A program made the translations under genes and the position numbers. From Neoarius graeffei (Eukaryota > Chordata > Actinopteri > Siluriformes > Ariidae), in assembly GCF_027579695.1 (NCBI RefSeq), contig NC_083575.1, forward strand, positions 66,873,154 to 66,937,153: 64,000 nt of DNA. Reading direction: 5' to 3'. Shown one piece after another: positions 32,714 through 42,240 of the stretch. How positions within the stretch are numbered: position 1 is the first letter of the stretch; every line of letters starts with the position of its first letter. A model generated the notes under the pieces. That model saw nothing but the letters and a program-made list of their open reading frames with translations. It made no database searches and was not told where the DNA came from.

Positions 32714-34146
32714 CTACTGCTCCTTCCCGTCCTCTGTCCTCCTGTTACCCCTCCTCCCCCCCAGAGAGGAGTTGTACAGTCTGATGGCATGAGAGACAAA
32801 GGAGTTTTTAAGTCTGTTCGTCCTGCACTTGGGAAGGAGCATTCTGTCACTGAACAGGCTCCTCTGGTTGCTGATGACGGTGTGCAGAGGGTGACTGGCA
32901 TCATCCATGACGTTCAATAGTTTGTCCATAGTCCTCTTCTCTGCCACTGTCACCAGAGAGTCCAGCTTCATGTCGACCACAGAGCCGGCCCGCCTGATCA
33001 GTTTGTCCAGCCTGGATGTGTCCTTCTTGGATGTGCTGCCCCCCCAGCACACCACAGTGTAAAACAGGACACTGGCAACCACAGACTGATAGAACATTCA
33101 CAGGAGTTTCCTGCAGATGTTAAAGGACCGCAGTCTCCTAAGGAAGTATAGCCTGCTCTGTCCCTTCTCGTATAAGTGATTGGTGTTGCAAGTCCAGTCC
33201 AGCTTGCTGTCCAGCCACAGCCCGAGGTACTTGTAGGAATCCACAGCCTCCACCTCGACTCCCTCAATCAGAACTGGTCGTGACCTTGGTCTGGACCTCC
33301 CAAAGTCAATGACCAGCTCCTTGGTCTTTGAGGTGTTGAGCTGCAGATGGTTCCTGTTGCACCACACAGCAAAGTCCCTCACCAGGCTCCTATGTGCCTC
33401 CTCTCTGTCGTCACTGATACACCCAACGATGGCTGTGTCATCGGCAAACTTCTGAATGTGACACAGCTCCGAGTTGTAGCAGAAGTCCGCGGTGTACAGG
33501 GTGAAGAGAAAGGGGCCAGCACCATGCCCTGGGGTGCTCCGGTGCTGCTAATCACAGTGTCAGACGTGATGTCCTTCATCCTGACATACTGCGGCCTGTC
33601 GGTGAGGTAGCTGGAGATCCAGGTGACCAGGCAGGGGTCCACTCGCATCCTGTTCAGTTTGTCCTGAAGCAAAAGGGGCTGGATGGTGTTGAAGGCACTC
33701 GAGAAGTCCAAGAAGACTCACTGTGCCATTTCCTTTATCCAGATACGAGTGGGCTCGGTGTAGCAGGTAGAGGATGGCGTCTTCCACACCAACACCTGCC
33801 CAGTACACAAACTGCAGACAGTCCTGGGCATGTTGTACCTGGGGTCTGAGGAGGCTAAGGAAGAGCCGCTCCAATGTCTTCATCAGATGTGAAGTGAGTG
33901 CCACCGGTCGGAAGTCGTTCAGCTCGCTGGGCCAATTCTTTTTGGGAACTGGAACGATGCATGATGTCTTCCAGAGGGTGGGCACTCTCTCCACAGCTGC
34001 AGGCTGAGGTTGAAGATGCGTTGGAGTGGTTCACCCAGTTCAGCAGCGTAGGTCTTCAGTAGTCGGGGACACACCTTGGCCAGGCCTGCGCTGCTGAACC
34101 ACTCCAACGCATCTTCAAATCTTGACTGACCATGATCGGAGATCAC
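32714..34146 (-). pseudogene. LINE reverse transcriptase, frameshifted
   Basis: Several overlapping minus-strand frames together give an RT fragment: FRPVALTSHLMKTLERL, DFSSAFNT, GAPQGMVLAP, a FADDTAIVG active-site block near 33440, then LNTSKTKELVIDFGR and a C-terminal tail ending LYNSSLGGRR. The FADD residues are present, but frameshifts near 33110, 33390, 33720 and 33990 break the frame. The endonuclease domain is missing, so the copy is 5' truncated. Near its 5' end a 22-base inverted repeat occurs (34012-34033 with 34096-34117). It is not functional. Confidence 0.8.
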
Positions 34147-35019
34147 TTAAACTCTTGGTGTTGAATCATAAAATAAATCGACAGTTGAACTCATGGCTAT
34201 GTTTAAAGGTAGACTGCCTTTCAGATTTCTCAAGTGTAGGTCATAAAAAGAATTTTCCCTGACACCCAATTATTTTTGTTTAGTGGACCAAAAGCTACTG
34301 AATTTGAATCACAGATTCCCGATTTTGTTAGTTTTTTTTTTAATATAAATAGAACAATTAATGAATTTAGGGCCATGTGGCCCTCAATTCTCTACAATTT
34401 TTTCCTGCTTCACCATGACCCAATTCAAGATACCACGTCATGCATCATGTGGTGGGCTTTCCCTGTTCACGCAAGGCACTGTGGAATACAAATTTGAAAC
34501 AGGAGAGAAAATGGAGGATGTGAGTGTGCGAATGAAACGTGAAAGACCGACTACACTAATGGAAAGTGAGAAGAAAAGACGTTATGTTATAAAGGAAAGG
34601 AAACGCAGGACCAAACTAATAAATATCGGCGGTCAGCGAGCACCTCGGTGTGATCAGCTGTTCGTTTAGTGACAGAATGATGTAACTGTCAGTGCACGGT
34701 CAAAGGTAAACCTGTAGATGGCAGTAATGCAACACTGTGGATGCCAGCTGCCGTAAAACCCAAAAGAAGAAGAAGAAGAAAGTAAACCTGCGCATGTGCA
34801 CACGGACTTCCTCTGTCTGCTTGACTGCGTAAAGCAAGCGATTTCATGCACATTATTTGCTCGGGAATCCCCTCAAATTAAATAACTTCCCAGCCACAGG
34901 ATGGCCTGATATTTTGTGAGATATTACAGAAATAATCATATATCACGATGACCAAATTTCAGAGGGAACTAAATTTTACTGATTTTATGAAATCGAAAGG
35001 TCGTCTAGCTTTAATAGTG
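34147..35019. other. No gene supported; weak open frame and GAA run
   Basis: A Lys/Arg-rich frame (34361-34669) ends at 34669 and lacks any motif I recognise. A GAA run lies at 34767-34780. Text around 34670-34760 resembles old transposon sequence, but no ends were found. Confidence 0.4.
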
Positions 35020-35148
35020 AATCTAACTGGAATAAAAGGCGTCAATTTGCTAGAAAGCATAAAGATTGGACTTTAGAGCAATGGAAAAAGGTCATATGGA
35101 CTGATGAGTCCAGATTCAGCCTATTCCAGAGAGATGGGCATATCAAGG

Positions 35149-35460
35149 TGTGGCAGCGGGGGCGTGGTCAAGCATCGGTCTGTGACAGGAGGGTGGAGCC
35201 GGGGAAGGTGAGTGGCAGATTCGCTACACCTGACGGTAATTAACCTGTGTTTTGTGTGTGTTTTCCCAGTAAACCGCTCCCTATTTTAAGAGGCTGAGAG
35301 AGAGCAGAGGGAGCGCGACCCGGGAGTGGAGGCTGAGAGTGTGTCTGTGTGCTGCGAGTTCTTTTTAAACTGAAAAGTTTATTAATAAAATACGCTGTTA
35401 CTACCTCCAAACATTGTCCTGCCGTCCTCTGTGCTCCACCCACGCATTGTCCGCGCTACA
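35149..35460 (+). repeat. 5' LTR of gypsy copy 2
   Basis: 312 bp, TGTGGCAGCGGGG to CCGCGCTACA. A TATTTTAAG element lies near 35282 and an AATAAA signal near 35393, as expected for transcription start and polyadenylation within an LTR. Confidence 0.93.
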
Positions 35461-35461
35461 G

Positions 35462-35479
35462 TGGTGCCGAAACCCAGGA
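35462..35479 (+). promoter_or_regulatory. Primer-binding site of gypsy copy 2
   Basis: TGGTGCCGAAACCCAGGA lies one base after the LTR and begins with TGG, complementary to a tRNA CCA end. The specific tRNA was not assigned. Confidence 0.75.
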
Positions 35480-35507
35480 AAAGGTGGAGCACCAGTGCTA
35501 CAGCTCC

Positions 35508-38500
35508 ATGGAATCCTCCCCGTTCGCGGACTTGGTCCACGCCCTCGCCACGGCTCAGCAGAGCCAGCACCAGGCACTCGTCACGCTCCGAACGGAGCAG
35601 GAGCGCCGCTTCGAAGCCCTGGTGCTGGCTCAACAGGAAGATCGAGAGGCGTTCCGGCGGCTCCTCGCGTCGGCGGGGTCCACCAGCGCCCCGGCCGCGG
35701 GCCCGTCTCCCCTCACTGTGACCAAGATGGGCCCGCAGGACGACCCCGAGGCTTTCATCACCTTGTTCGAGCAGGTCGCCGAAGCCTCGGGGTGGCCGAT
35801 GGAGCAGCGCGCGGCGCGCCTCCTCCCCCTCCTGACTGGAGAGGCGCAGCTGGCCGCATTACAGCTCCCCGCCGACCGCCGGCTGGCCTACGCTGACCTT
35901 CGCCGGGCCGTCCTCCAGCGCGTGGGGCGCACGCCGGAGCAGCAGCGCCAGCGCTTCCGCGCGCTGCGGATGGAGGAAGCCGGCAGCCCGTTCGCGTTTG
36001 GCCAGCAGCTCCGGGACGCCTGCTGGCGGTGGCTGAGGGCCGAAGATCGCGACGCCGAGGGAATCATCGACCAGGTGGCGCTGGAACAGTTCGTTGCCCG
36101 CTTACCAGCCGGAACCGCGGAGTGGGTCCAGTGCCACCGCCCGGCGTCGCTGGATCAGGCCGTAGGACTGGCGGAGGATCATCTGGCGGCTGTACCGGCG
36201 GCAGGACAACGGATGACATCGTCTTCTGTCTCCTCTTCTCTCTCTCTGTCTTCCCCCCCTCCTCCCGTGTCCCGTCCTCGCCCCATTCCCCCACCACGGA
36301 GGCGGGGGCCGGCCCCACCCCAGCCGGCCCGCCGCACCCGTGGTGCCCTCCCGTTTCTCCCTTCTGTGTCTGTCTCTCCCCCCCCTCAGGTGAGTGAGCC
36401 CCAGAACACAGTTGCAGAGGGGAGGCCCGGGCCGGTTTGCTGGCGCTGCGGGGAACCGGGCCACCTGCAGCAACAATGTGCAGCGATGGAGGTGGGGGCG
36501 GTGGTGCGGATCCCCGACGCGCCAGAGGCTGCCCTCGATCGGGCCGGAGCGTATCGCATACCGGTAAGTGTACAAGGGGCTACATATCAGGCGTTGGTGG
36601 ATTCAGGCTGCAATCAGACCTCGATCCGCCAAAGCCTGGTGCAAGACGAGGCATTGGGGGGAGCACAAGGGGTGAAGGTGTTGTGTGTGCACGGGGATAT
36701 TCACAGCTACCCGTTGGTGTCAGTCCACATATATTTTAGAGGGGAAAAATCTATAGTGAAGGCGGCGGTTAATCCTCGCCTTACCCACTCTTTGATCTTG
36801 GGGACCGATTGGCCGGGATTTCGGGGTTTAATGGCACGCCTAGTAAAGAGTGGGTCCTGCCGGTTGACGGGGGAGGGTCCCGGTGTCGCTTTGGCTGGAG
36901 CGGCGGTCGCAGAGCCGTCTACGTCACCTCCGCGACAGGGGGAGGAGCCGCCGGCCCCTCCTCTTTCTATTGGGGAATCCCTCGTGGATTTCCCACTGGA
37001 ACAATCGCGAGACGAGACTCTGCGACACGCGTTTGACCAAGTGAGAGTAATCGATGGTCAAACGCTCCAGCCGAACGCCACCCCGTCCTTCCCCTATTTT
37101 TCCATTTTGAAGGATAGATTATATCGAGTGACGCAGGACACTCAGACGAAAGAGCGAGTCACCCAGTTATTAATTCCAAAGAGCCGCCGGGAATTGGTAT
37201 TCCAGGCGGCCCACTTTAATCCCATGGCTGGACACCTCGGGCAGGATAAGACACTCGCCCGGATAATGGCCCGATTCTATTGGCCGGGGATTCGCGGCGA
37301 CGGCCGTAAGTGGTGTACGGCGTGCCGCGAATGCCAGTTAGTAAATCCAGCGGCCATTCCAAAAGCGCCCTTGCGCCCCCTACCATTAATCGAGACCCCG
37401 TTCGAAAGAATTGGGATGGATCTCGTTGGGCCATTAGATCGGTCAACACGAGGGTACCGCTTTATATTAGTCCTGGTGGACTATGCAACGCGATACCCGG
37501 AAGCGGTGCCTCTTCGCAATATCTCAGCACGCAGTATTGCAGAGGCCCTCTTCCACGTCATCTCCCGGGTTGGAATCCCGAAAGAGATTCTGACTGACCA
37601 AGGCACCTCGTTTATGTCACGAACACTGAGCGAACTGTATGGGCTACTAGGTATTAAGCCGATCCGCACCAGCGTTTATCACCCACAGACGGACGGTTTA
37701 GTTGAACGGTTCAATCGCACCCTCAAGAATATTATTAAAAAATTCGTAAGTGAGGACGCACGTAACTGGGATAAGTGGCTCGAACCCTTGTTGTTTGCAG
37801 TGCGAGAGGTCCCCCAAGCCTCCACGGGGTTTTCCCCGTTTGAATTATTATACGGGCGTAAGCCGCGCGGCATCTTAGATGTACTGCGGGAAAATTGGGA
37901 GGAGGGACCTTCACAGAGCAAAAACGAAATTCAGTACGTTATGGATCTGCGCGCAAAACTCCCCACGCTCACCCACCTAACTCAGGAGAATTTGCGGCAG
38001 GCCCAGGAACGGCAAACCCGCCTGTACAACAAGGGCACGCGCCTTAGAGAGTTCACTCCGGGAGAGAAGGTACTCGTCCTGTTGCCCACGTCGAGCTCCA
38101 AATTAATCGCCAAGTGGCAAGGACCCTTTGAGGTCACACGGCGAGTCGGGGACGTCGACTACGAGGTTAGGCGAACGGACAGGGAGGGGGCGCTACAGAT
38201 CTACCACCTCAATCTGCTGAAACTCTGGAATGAGGAGGTCCCCGTGGCGTTGGTGTCGGTAGTTCCGGAGAAGGCGGAGCTGGGGCCGGAGGTCCCCAAA
38301 GGGTCATTGGCATCACGTACCTCTCCGGTCCCCTGTGGAGACCACCTCTCCCCGACCCAACTCGCGGAGGTCGCCCAGTTGCAGGCCGAGTTTTCGGATG
38401 TGTTCTCGCCCCTGCCCGGTCGCACGAACCTCATAGAACACCACATAGAGACGCCCCCGGGGGTGGTAGTGCGTAGCCGCCCTTATAGACTACCCGAACA

Positions 38501-39761
38501 CAAAAAAAAGGTGGTTCGGGAAGAACTTCAGGCCATGCTCGAAATGGGCATCGTCGAGGAGTCCCACAGTGACTGGAGCAGCCCAGTGGTCTTGGTTCCC
38601 AAGGCCGACGGGTCGGTCCGGTTCTGTGTGGACTATAGAAAAGTCAACGCGGTGTCTAAATTCGACGCATACCCAATGCCTCGTATTGATGAGCTGCTCG
38701 ATCGACTAGGCACGGCTCGCTTTTACTCGACACTGGATTTGACGAAGGGATATTGGCAGATCCCCTTGACTCCATTATCCCGAGAGAAAAAGGCCTTTTC
38801 CACACCGTTCGGCTTACACCAGTTCGTCACACTTCCGTTTGGGCTGTTTGGGGCGCCCGCTACGTTTCAGCGGCTGATGGACAGGGTCCTCCGGCCGCAC
38901 GCCACCTATGCGGCCGCGTACCTAGACGACATCATCATTTATAGCAATGACTGGCAGCGGCACCTGCAACACCTGAGGGCCGTCCTTAGGTCGCTGAGGC
39001 GGGCGGGACTCACTGCCAACCCGAAGAAGTGTGCGATTGGGCGGGTGGAAGTACGGTATCTGGGCTTCCACTTGGGCAACGGGCAGGTGCGTCCCCAAAT
39101 TAATAAGACTGCAGCGATTGCGGCCTGCCCGAGGCCCAAGACCAAAAAGGGGGTGAGACAGTTCCTGGGGCTGGCTGGCTACTATCGTAGGTTTATACCT
39201 AATTATTCGGACGTCACCAGCCCGCTGACTGACCTCACTAAAAAGGGGGCACCAGATCCGGTCCAGTGGATGGAGCAGTGCCAGCGGGCTTTCTCTGAGG
39301 TAAAGGCTGCACTGTGTGGGGGGCCACTCTTACACTCCCCTGACTTCTCTCTCCCTTTTTTGTTGCAGACGGATGCGTCGGACAGAGGGCTGGGGGCCGT
39401 TTTGTCCCAGCAGGTGGAGGGGGAGGACCGCCCAGTCCTATACATCAGCCGCAAGCTGTCAGTGCGTGAGGGGCGCTATAGCACCATTGAGAAGGAGTGC
39501 CTGGCGATCAAGTGGGCGGTCCTCGCCCTCCGTTACTACCTGCTGGGGCGCTCTTTCACCCTCTGTTCGGACCACGCGCCCCTCCAGTGGCTCCACCGCA
39601 TGAAGGATGCCAACGCGCGGATCACCCGTTGGTATCTGGCACTCCAACCCTTCAACTTCAAGGTGGTCCACAGGCCGGGGGCGCAGATGGTCGTGGCGGA
39701 CTTCCTCTCCCGTCAAGGGGGGGGGGGAGTCGGCTGCAGGCCGGACGGGCGCCCGGCCTGA
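35508..39761 (+). CDS. Gag-pol polyprotein with integrase before reverse transcriptase
   Basis: One uninterrupted frame of 1417 codons runs from ATG 35508 (MESSPFADLVHALATAQQ). The frame is open upstream, but this Met follows the leader and matches the gag reading. Approximate positions are: gag 1-300; CCHC knuckle 311 (CWRCGEPGHLQQQC); aspartic protease 363 (LVDSGCNQTS); integrase H2C2 finger 568-609; DDE core Asp 640, Asp 697 and Glu 733 (TDGLVERFNRT); reverse transcriptase 990-1200 with YLDD near 1137; RNase H 1286 on (QTDASDRGLGAVLSQ). Integrase upstream of RT is the copia-like order known among Ty3/gypsy elements from gmr1-type retrotransposons of deuterostomes. There is no gag-pol frameshift or stop, so processing must come from the protease. 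The copy looks competent, but activity is not shown. Confidence 0.95.
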   Translation: MESSPFADLVHALATAQQSQHQALVTLRTEQERRFEALVLAQQEDREAFRRLLASAGSTSAPAAGPSPLTVTKMGPQDDPEAFITLFEQVAEASGWPMEQRAARLLPLLTGEAQLAALQLPADRRLAYADLRRAVLQRVGRTPEQQRQRFRALRMEEAGSPFAFGQQLRDACWRWLRAEDRDAEGIIDQVALEQFVARLPAGTAEWVQCHRPASLDQAVGLAEDHLAAVPAAGQRMTSSSVSSSLSLSSPPPPVSRPRPIPPPRRRGPAPPQPARRTRGALPFLPSVSVSPPPQVSEPQNTVAEGRPGPVCWRCGEPGHLQQQCAAMEVGAVVRIPDAPEAALDRAGAYRIPVSVQGATYQALVDSGCNQTSIRQSLVQDEALGGAQGVKVLCVHGDIHSYPLVSVHIYFRGEKSIVKAAVNPRLTHSLILGTDWPGFRGLMARLVKSGSCRLTGEGPGVALAGAAVAEPSTSPPRQGEEPPAPPLSIGESLVDFPLEQSRDETLRHAFDQVRVIDGQTLQPNATPSFPYFSILKDRLYRVTQDTQTKERVTQLLIPKSRRELVFQAAHFNPMAGHLGQDKTLARIMARFYWPGIRGDGRKWCTACRECQLVNPAAIPKAPLRPLPLIETPFERIGMDLVGPLDRSTRGYRFILVLVDYATRYPEAVPLRNISARSIAEALFHVISRVGIPKEILTDQGTSFMSRTLSELYGLLGIKPIRTSVYHPQTDGLVERFNRTLKNIIKKFVSEDARNWDKWLEPLLFAVREVPQASTGFSPFELLYGRKPRGILDVLRENWEEGPSQSKNEIQYVMDLRAKLPTLTHLTQENLRQAQERQTRLYNKGTRLREFTPGEKVLVLLPTSSSKLIAKWQGPFEVTRRVGDVDYEVRRTDREGALQIYHLNLLKLWNEEVPVALVSVVPEKAELGPEVPKGSLASRTSPVPCGDHLSPTQLAEVAQLQAEFSDVFSPLPGRTNLIEHHIETPPGVVVRSRPYRLPEHKKKVVREELQAMLEMGIVEESHSDWSSPVVLVPKADGSVRFCVDYRKVNAVSKFDAYPMPRIDELLDRLGTARFYSTLDLTKGYWQIPLTPLSREKKAFSTPFGLHQFVTLPFGLFGAPATFQRLMDRVLRPHATYAAAYLDDIIIYSNDWQRHLQHLRAVLRSLRRAGLTANPKKCAIGRVEVRYLGFHLGNGQVRPQINKTAAIAACPRPKTKKGVRQFLGLAGYYRRFIPNYSDVTSPLTDLTKKGAPDPVQWMEQCQRAFSEVKAALCGGPLLHSPDFSLPFLLQTDASDRGLGAVLSQQVEGEDRPVLYISRKLSVREGRYSTIEKECLAIKWAVLALRYYLLGRSFTLCSDHAPLQWLHRMKDANARITRWYLALQPFNFKVVHRPGAQMVVADFLSRQGGGGVGCRPDGRPA

Positions 39762-39778
39762 GTCGGGCGGTGGGGGTA

Positions 39779-40090
39779 TGTGGCAGCGGGGGCGTGGTCA
39801 AGCATCGGTCTGTGACAGGAGGGTGGAGCCGGGGAAGGTGAGTGGCAGATTCGCTACACCTGACGGTAATTAACCTGTGTTTTGTGTGTATTTTCCCAGT
39901 AAACCGCTCCCTATTTTAAGAGGCTGAGAGAGAGCAGAGGGAGCGCGACCCGGGAGTGGAGGCTGAGAGTGTGTCTGTGTGCTGCGAGTTCTTTTTAAAC
40001 TGAAAAGTTTATTAATAAAATACGCTGTTACTACCTCCAAACATTGTCCTGCCGTCCTCTGTGCTCCACCCACGCATTGTCCGCGCTACA
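39779..40090 (+). repeat. 3' LTR of gypsy copy 2
   Basis: 312 bp, identical to the 5' LTR except for one G-to-A difference. Confidence 0.95.
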
Positions 40091-40637
40091 CAAGGTAAGC
40101 AAGGAAGTGCATGAAGTGATAAACCCATCATGCACAGTCCAGTGTTATGGTGTTGCTTCAATTGGTAATGTTTAGGCCCAGCAATATTTATGTGGCAATA
40201 AAATAAAGCCAGATGACTACCTGAATGTACTGAATGACCAGGTTATCCCTAACAAAAAAGAAGTTTATTCAAGTGTGCTTCTAGTATACTTCTTTTAAAC
40301 TAAAAATAAGAGTATGCTTTCAGTTTACTTTTTATTTACTTATAGAATAGAATGCCTTTATTGTCACTATACACATGTACAATGAGATTAAAGCATCTCC
40401 AATAACAGTGCAAACAGCGTGTAGAGAGAGAGGAGAAAAAAAGGGGGGAGGGTGTAAGGGGGGTAAGGTGCACAGTCCTGAGATGTATGTGTTGTGTTAC
40501 ACATTGTGGAGTGAGGTATTGCTCATTGCACATTATAAAGTATTGCACAGAGACAGTCACATTATAAAGTATTGCACATTATAAATTTTTGCACGAGAGA
40601 GTCGCATTATAAAATAAAATATTACACATTATGAAGT

Positions 40638-40769
40638 GCCCTGTGATGACCTGGCGACTTGTCCAGGGTGTACCCCGCCTTTCGCCCATAGTCAGCTGGG
40701 ATAGGCTCCAGCTTGCCTGCGACCCTGTAGAACAGGATAAAGCGGCTAGAAATAATGAGATGATATGAG
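40638..40769 (+). mobile_element. 5'-truncated SINE type A tail with 12-bp duplication
   Basis: ACATTATGAAGT flanks it at 40626-40637 and 40770-40781. Only the 3' third of the SINE is present (CCCTGTGATGACCTGG to GATGATATGAG). Confidence 0.85.
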
Positions 40770-40908
40770 ACATTATGAAGTATTGCAAGGTAAGGTAAGG
40801 TGCACAGACTTGAGGTGTATGTGCTGTGTGTAAGGTGCACAGTCCTGAGGTGAATGTGTTGTGTGTAGGGTGCACAGTCCTGAGGTGTATGTGTTGTGTG
40901 TAAGGCTG

Positions 40909-41550
40909 CTGGGCCATAGAAGGTTCACGCTGCACGCTGCATGCTGCACGCTACACGCTACACGTTCACGTGAAGAACCGGACCCTGGGCCATTAAACTT
41001 CATGCTTGGATGTTCACGTGTTGCGTCTGTTCTACTTTGACCGAGTAATACAACAATAACCAACAATATGGACTCTTCGGATGACGACGATTGCCTCATT
41101 CTGCTTTTACTGAGACAGAGGAAGAGAAAAAGGAACAGAATTTGGAGCCGAGAACACTTCCTTCTGAGAGAAACCCGTGGTGAATTTCACCGAACATTCT
41201 ATAATATGCTTGACAATCCCGATGAAGAACTATTTTTCAATTATACCATTCAATTATATTTTTTCTGAAGTTTTCCCCTGAAAGCATAGAGTTATCTCCC
41301 TAGACCCGTTCTGATTGGCTGGCGCGGCGGTGACCGCATGCATTGACTGGAATTTCCATCTTCACGCCTAGAAAAAAGTGTGCATGTTCATTTCATGCTT
41401 CACGCGTGAAGTGTGCAGCGTGCAGCGTGCAACGTGAACGCCATTCTATGGCCCAGAGCAAGTCATGCTACGTTTGTCCACTTTTCTTTACACGCGTGTA
41501 GCGTGTAGTGTGCAGCATGCAGCGTGCAGCGTGAACCTTCTATGGCCCAG
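40909..41550. mobile_element. Harbinger-like transposon, internally deleted
   Basis: The ends are inverted: CTGGGCCATAGAAGGTTCAC and GTGAACCTTCTATGGCCCAG. A candidate 3-bp duplication CTG lies at 40906-40908 and 41551-41553. Subterminal tandem copies of TGCACGCTGCATG-like units lie at 40926-40970, and a second inverted set lies at 41400-41450 (GAACGCCATTCTATGGCCCAG-like), so a shorter nested end may also exist. Confidence 0.7.
41068..41268 (+). pseudogene. N-terminal piece of Harbinger-type transposase
   Basis: MDSSDDDDCLILLLLRQRKR is followed by WSREHFLLRETRGEFHRTFYNML and DEELFFNYT. The Arg-rich segment followed by a GEFHxL...FFNY motif is the usual N-terminus of HARBI1-like nucleases. The frame ends at 41268 and the DDE domain is absent. 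The link to the enclosing inverted ends supports a Harbinger origin for the element. Confidence 0.6.
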
Positions 41551-41717
41551 CTGCCTAAGGTGCACAGTCCTGAGGTGAATGTGTTGCGTTTCACATTATG
41601 GAGTGAGGTATTGCACATTATAAAAGTATTGCACAGAGAGAGTCATCTTATAAAGTACTGCACATTATAAATTATTGCACGAAGAGAGTCACATAGTAAA
41701 ATAAATAGACTATAAAG

Positions 41718-42209
41718 TCAGAGCATATCCGAGTTCAGGGCGGTTATGGCTTTTGGAAAGAATCTGTTTTTTAATCTATTTGTCTTTGCCCTGATGCACC
41801 TGTAGCGCCTCCCTGAGGGCAACAGGTCGAACAGATCAAGGCCAGGGTGGGAGCTGTCCTTGATAATGTTCTTAGCTCTGCTAAGGCAGCAGGAGGTGTA
41901 AATGTCCATCAGGGAGGGGAGAGGGCAGCCAATGATCTTCTGTGCTGTCTTAACTACCCTCTGGAGCCTCTCCCTGTCTACAGCAGTGCAGCTGCCGTAC
42001 CATACTGTAATACAGTACGTCAGCAGGCTCTCGATGGATGAGCGGTAGAAGGTCAGCAGCAGGTTGGAGTTTAGGTTGTACTTCCTGAGGACTCTGAGGA
42101 AGTGTAGCCGCTGCTGAGCCTTCTTAATGACTGCTGTAATGTTTACTGACCGGGAGGTGTCGGCGGAGATGAGGACGCCGAGAAACCGGAAGGTGTGGAC
42201 CCTCTCCAC
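41718..42209 (-). pseudogene. C-terminal tail of LINE reverse transcriptase
   Basis: An open frame of 163 codons contains FRFLGVLISADTS, AQQRLHFLRVLRKYNL, SLLTYCITVWYGSC and LPSGRRYRCIRAKTNRLKN. This is the post-RT region of fish LINE ORF2 proteins. The catalytic FADD block is upstream of the surviving part, so it cannot be an enzyme. The frame is intact, which suggests a young 5'-truncated copy. Confidence 0.8.
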
Positions 42210-42240
42210 ATACTCGTTGTTGATGTAGAGGGGGGCTAGG

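Larger units (their letters stand above)
20466..34146 (-). mobile_element. Non-LTR retrotransposon (CR1/L2/Rex-like), outermost host of a nested stack
   Basis: On the minus strand the reverse transcriptase part lies at 34146-32714. Its 3' end is continued, after a large interruption, at 20661-20466 (AACTTTATTGATCCC and an AGATT microsatellite tail at 20469-20512). The two halves are joined by the 14-bp sequence AAGATATGGGGAAG (20662-20675 and 32633-32646), which is the target duplication of the SINE inserted between them. Everything from 20676 to 32632 is therefore younger than this LINE. The clade is inferred from the RT motifs and simple-sequence tail. Confidence 0.75.
35149..40090 (+). mobile_element. 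gmr1-type Ty3/gypsy element, copy 2, nearly pristine
   Basis: The 5-bp duplication CAAGG is at 35144-35148 and 40091-40095. LTRs of 312 bp at both ends differ at a single base (G in the left, A in the right, near 35250/39880). A primer-binding site, a full-length gag-pol frame and a purine tract (GGGCGGTGGGGG) before the 3' LTR are all present. It inserted into a Tc1 relic. Confidence 0.95.
35020..40260 (+). pseudogene. Tc1-like transposase relic, family 2, split by gypsy copy 2
   Basis: Before the gypsy insertion the frame gives NKRRQFARKHKDWTLEQW then VIWTDESRFSLFQRDGHIKV, including the first catalytic Asp. After it, from 40096, remnants read VSKEVHEVINPSC and CYGVASIGN with stops. The CAAGG duplication joins the two. 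It is a different Tc1 family from the three copies at 2154-11336. The termini were not identified. Confidence 0.65.
40340..42240 (-). mobile_element. LINE 3' end (second family), interrupted
   Basis: On the minus strand a C-terminal RT tail (42209-41718) is followed by a 3' region rich in GCACATTATAAAG-like imperfect repeats that ends near 40350 (CAATAAAGGCATTC complement). A Harbinger-like element (40909-41550) and a SINE tail (40638-40769) have inserted into it. The 5' part is absent. Confidence 0.7.

Noticed and set aside
34361-34669. Lys/Arg-rich 102-codon frame
   Set aside because: No start context, motif or partner exon could be supported.
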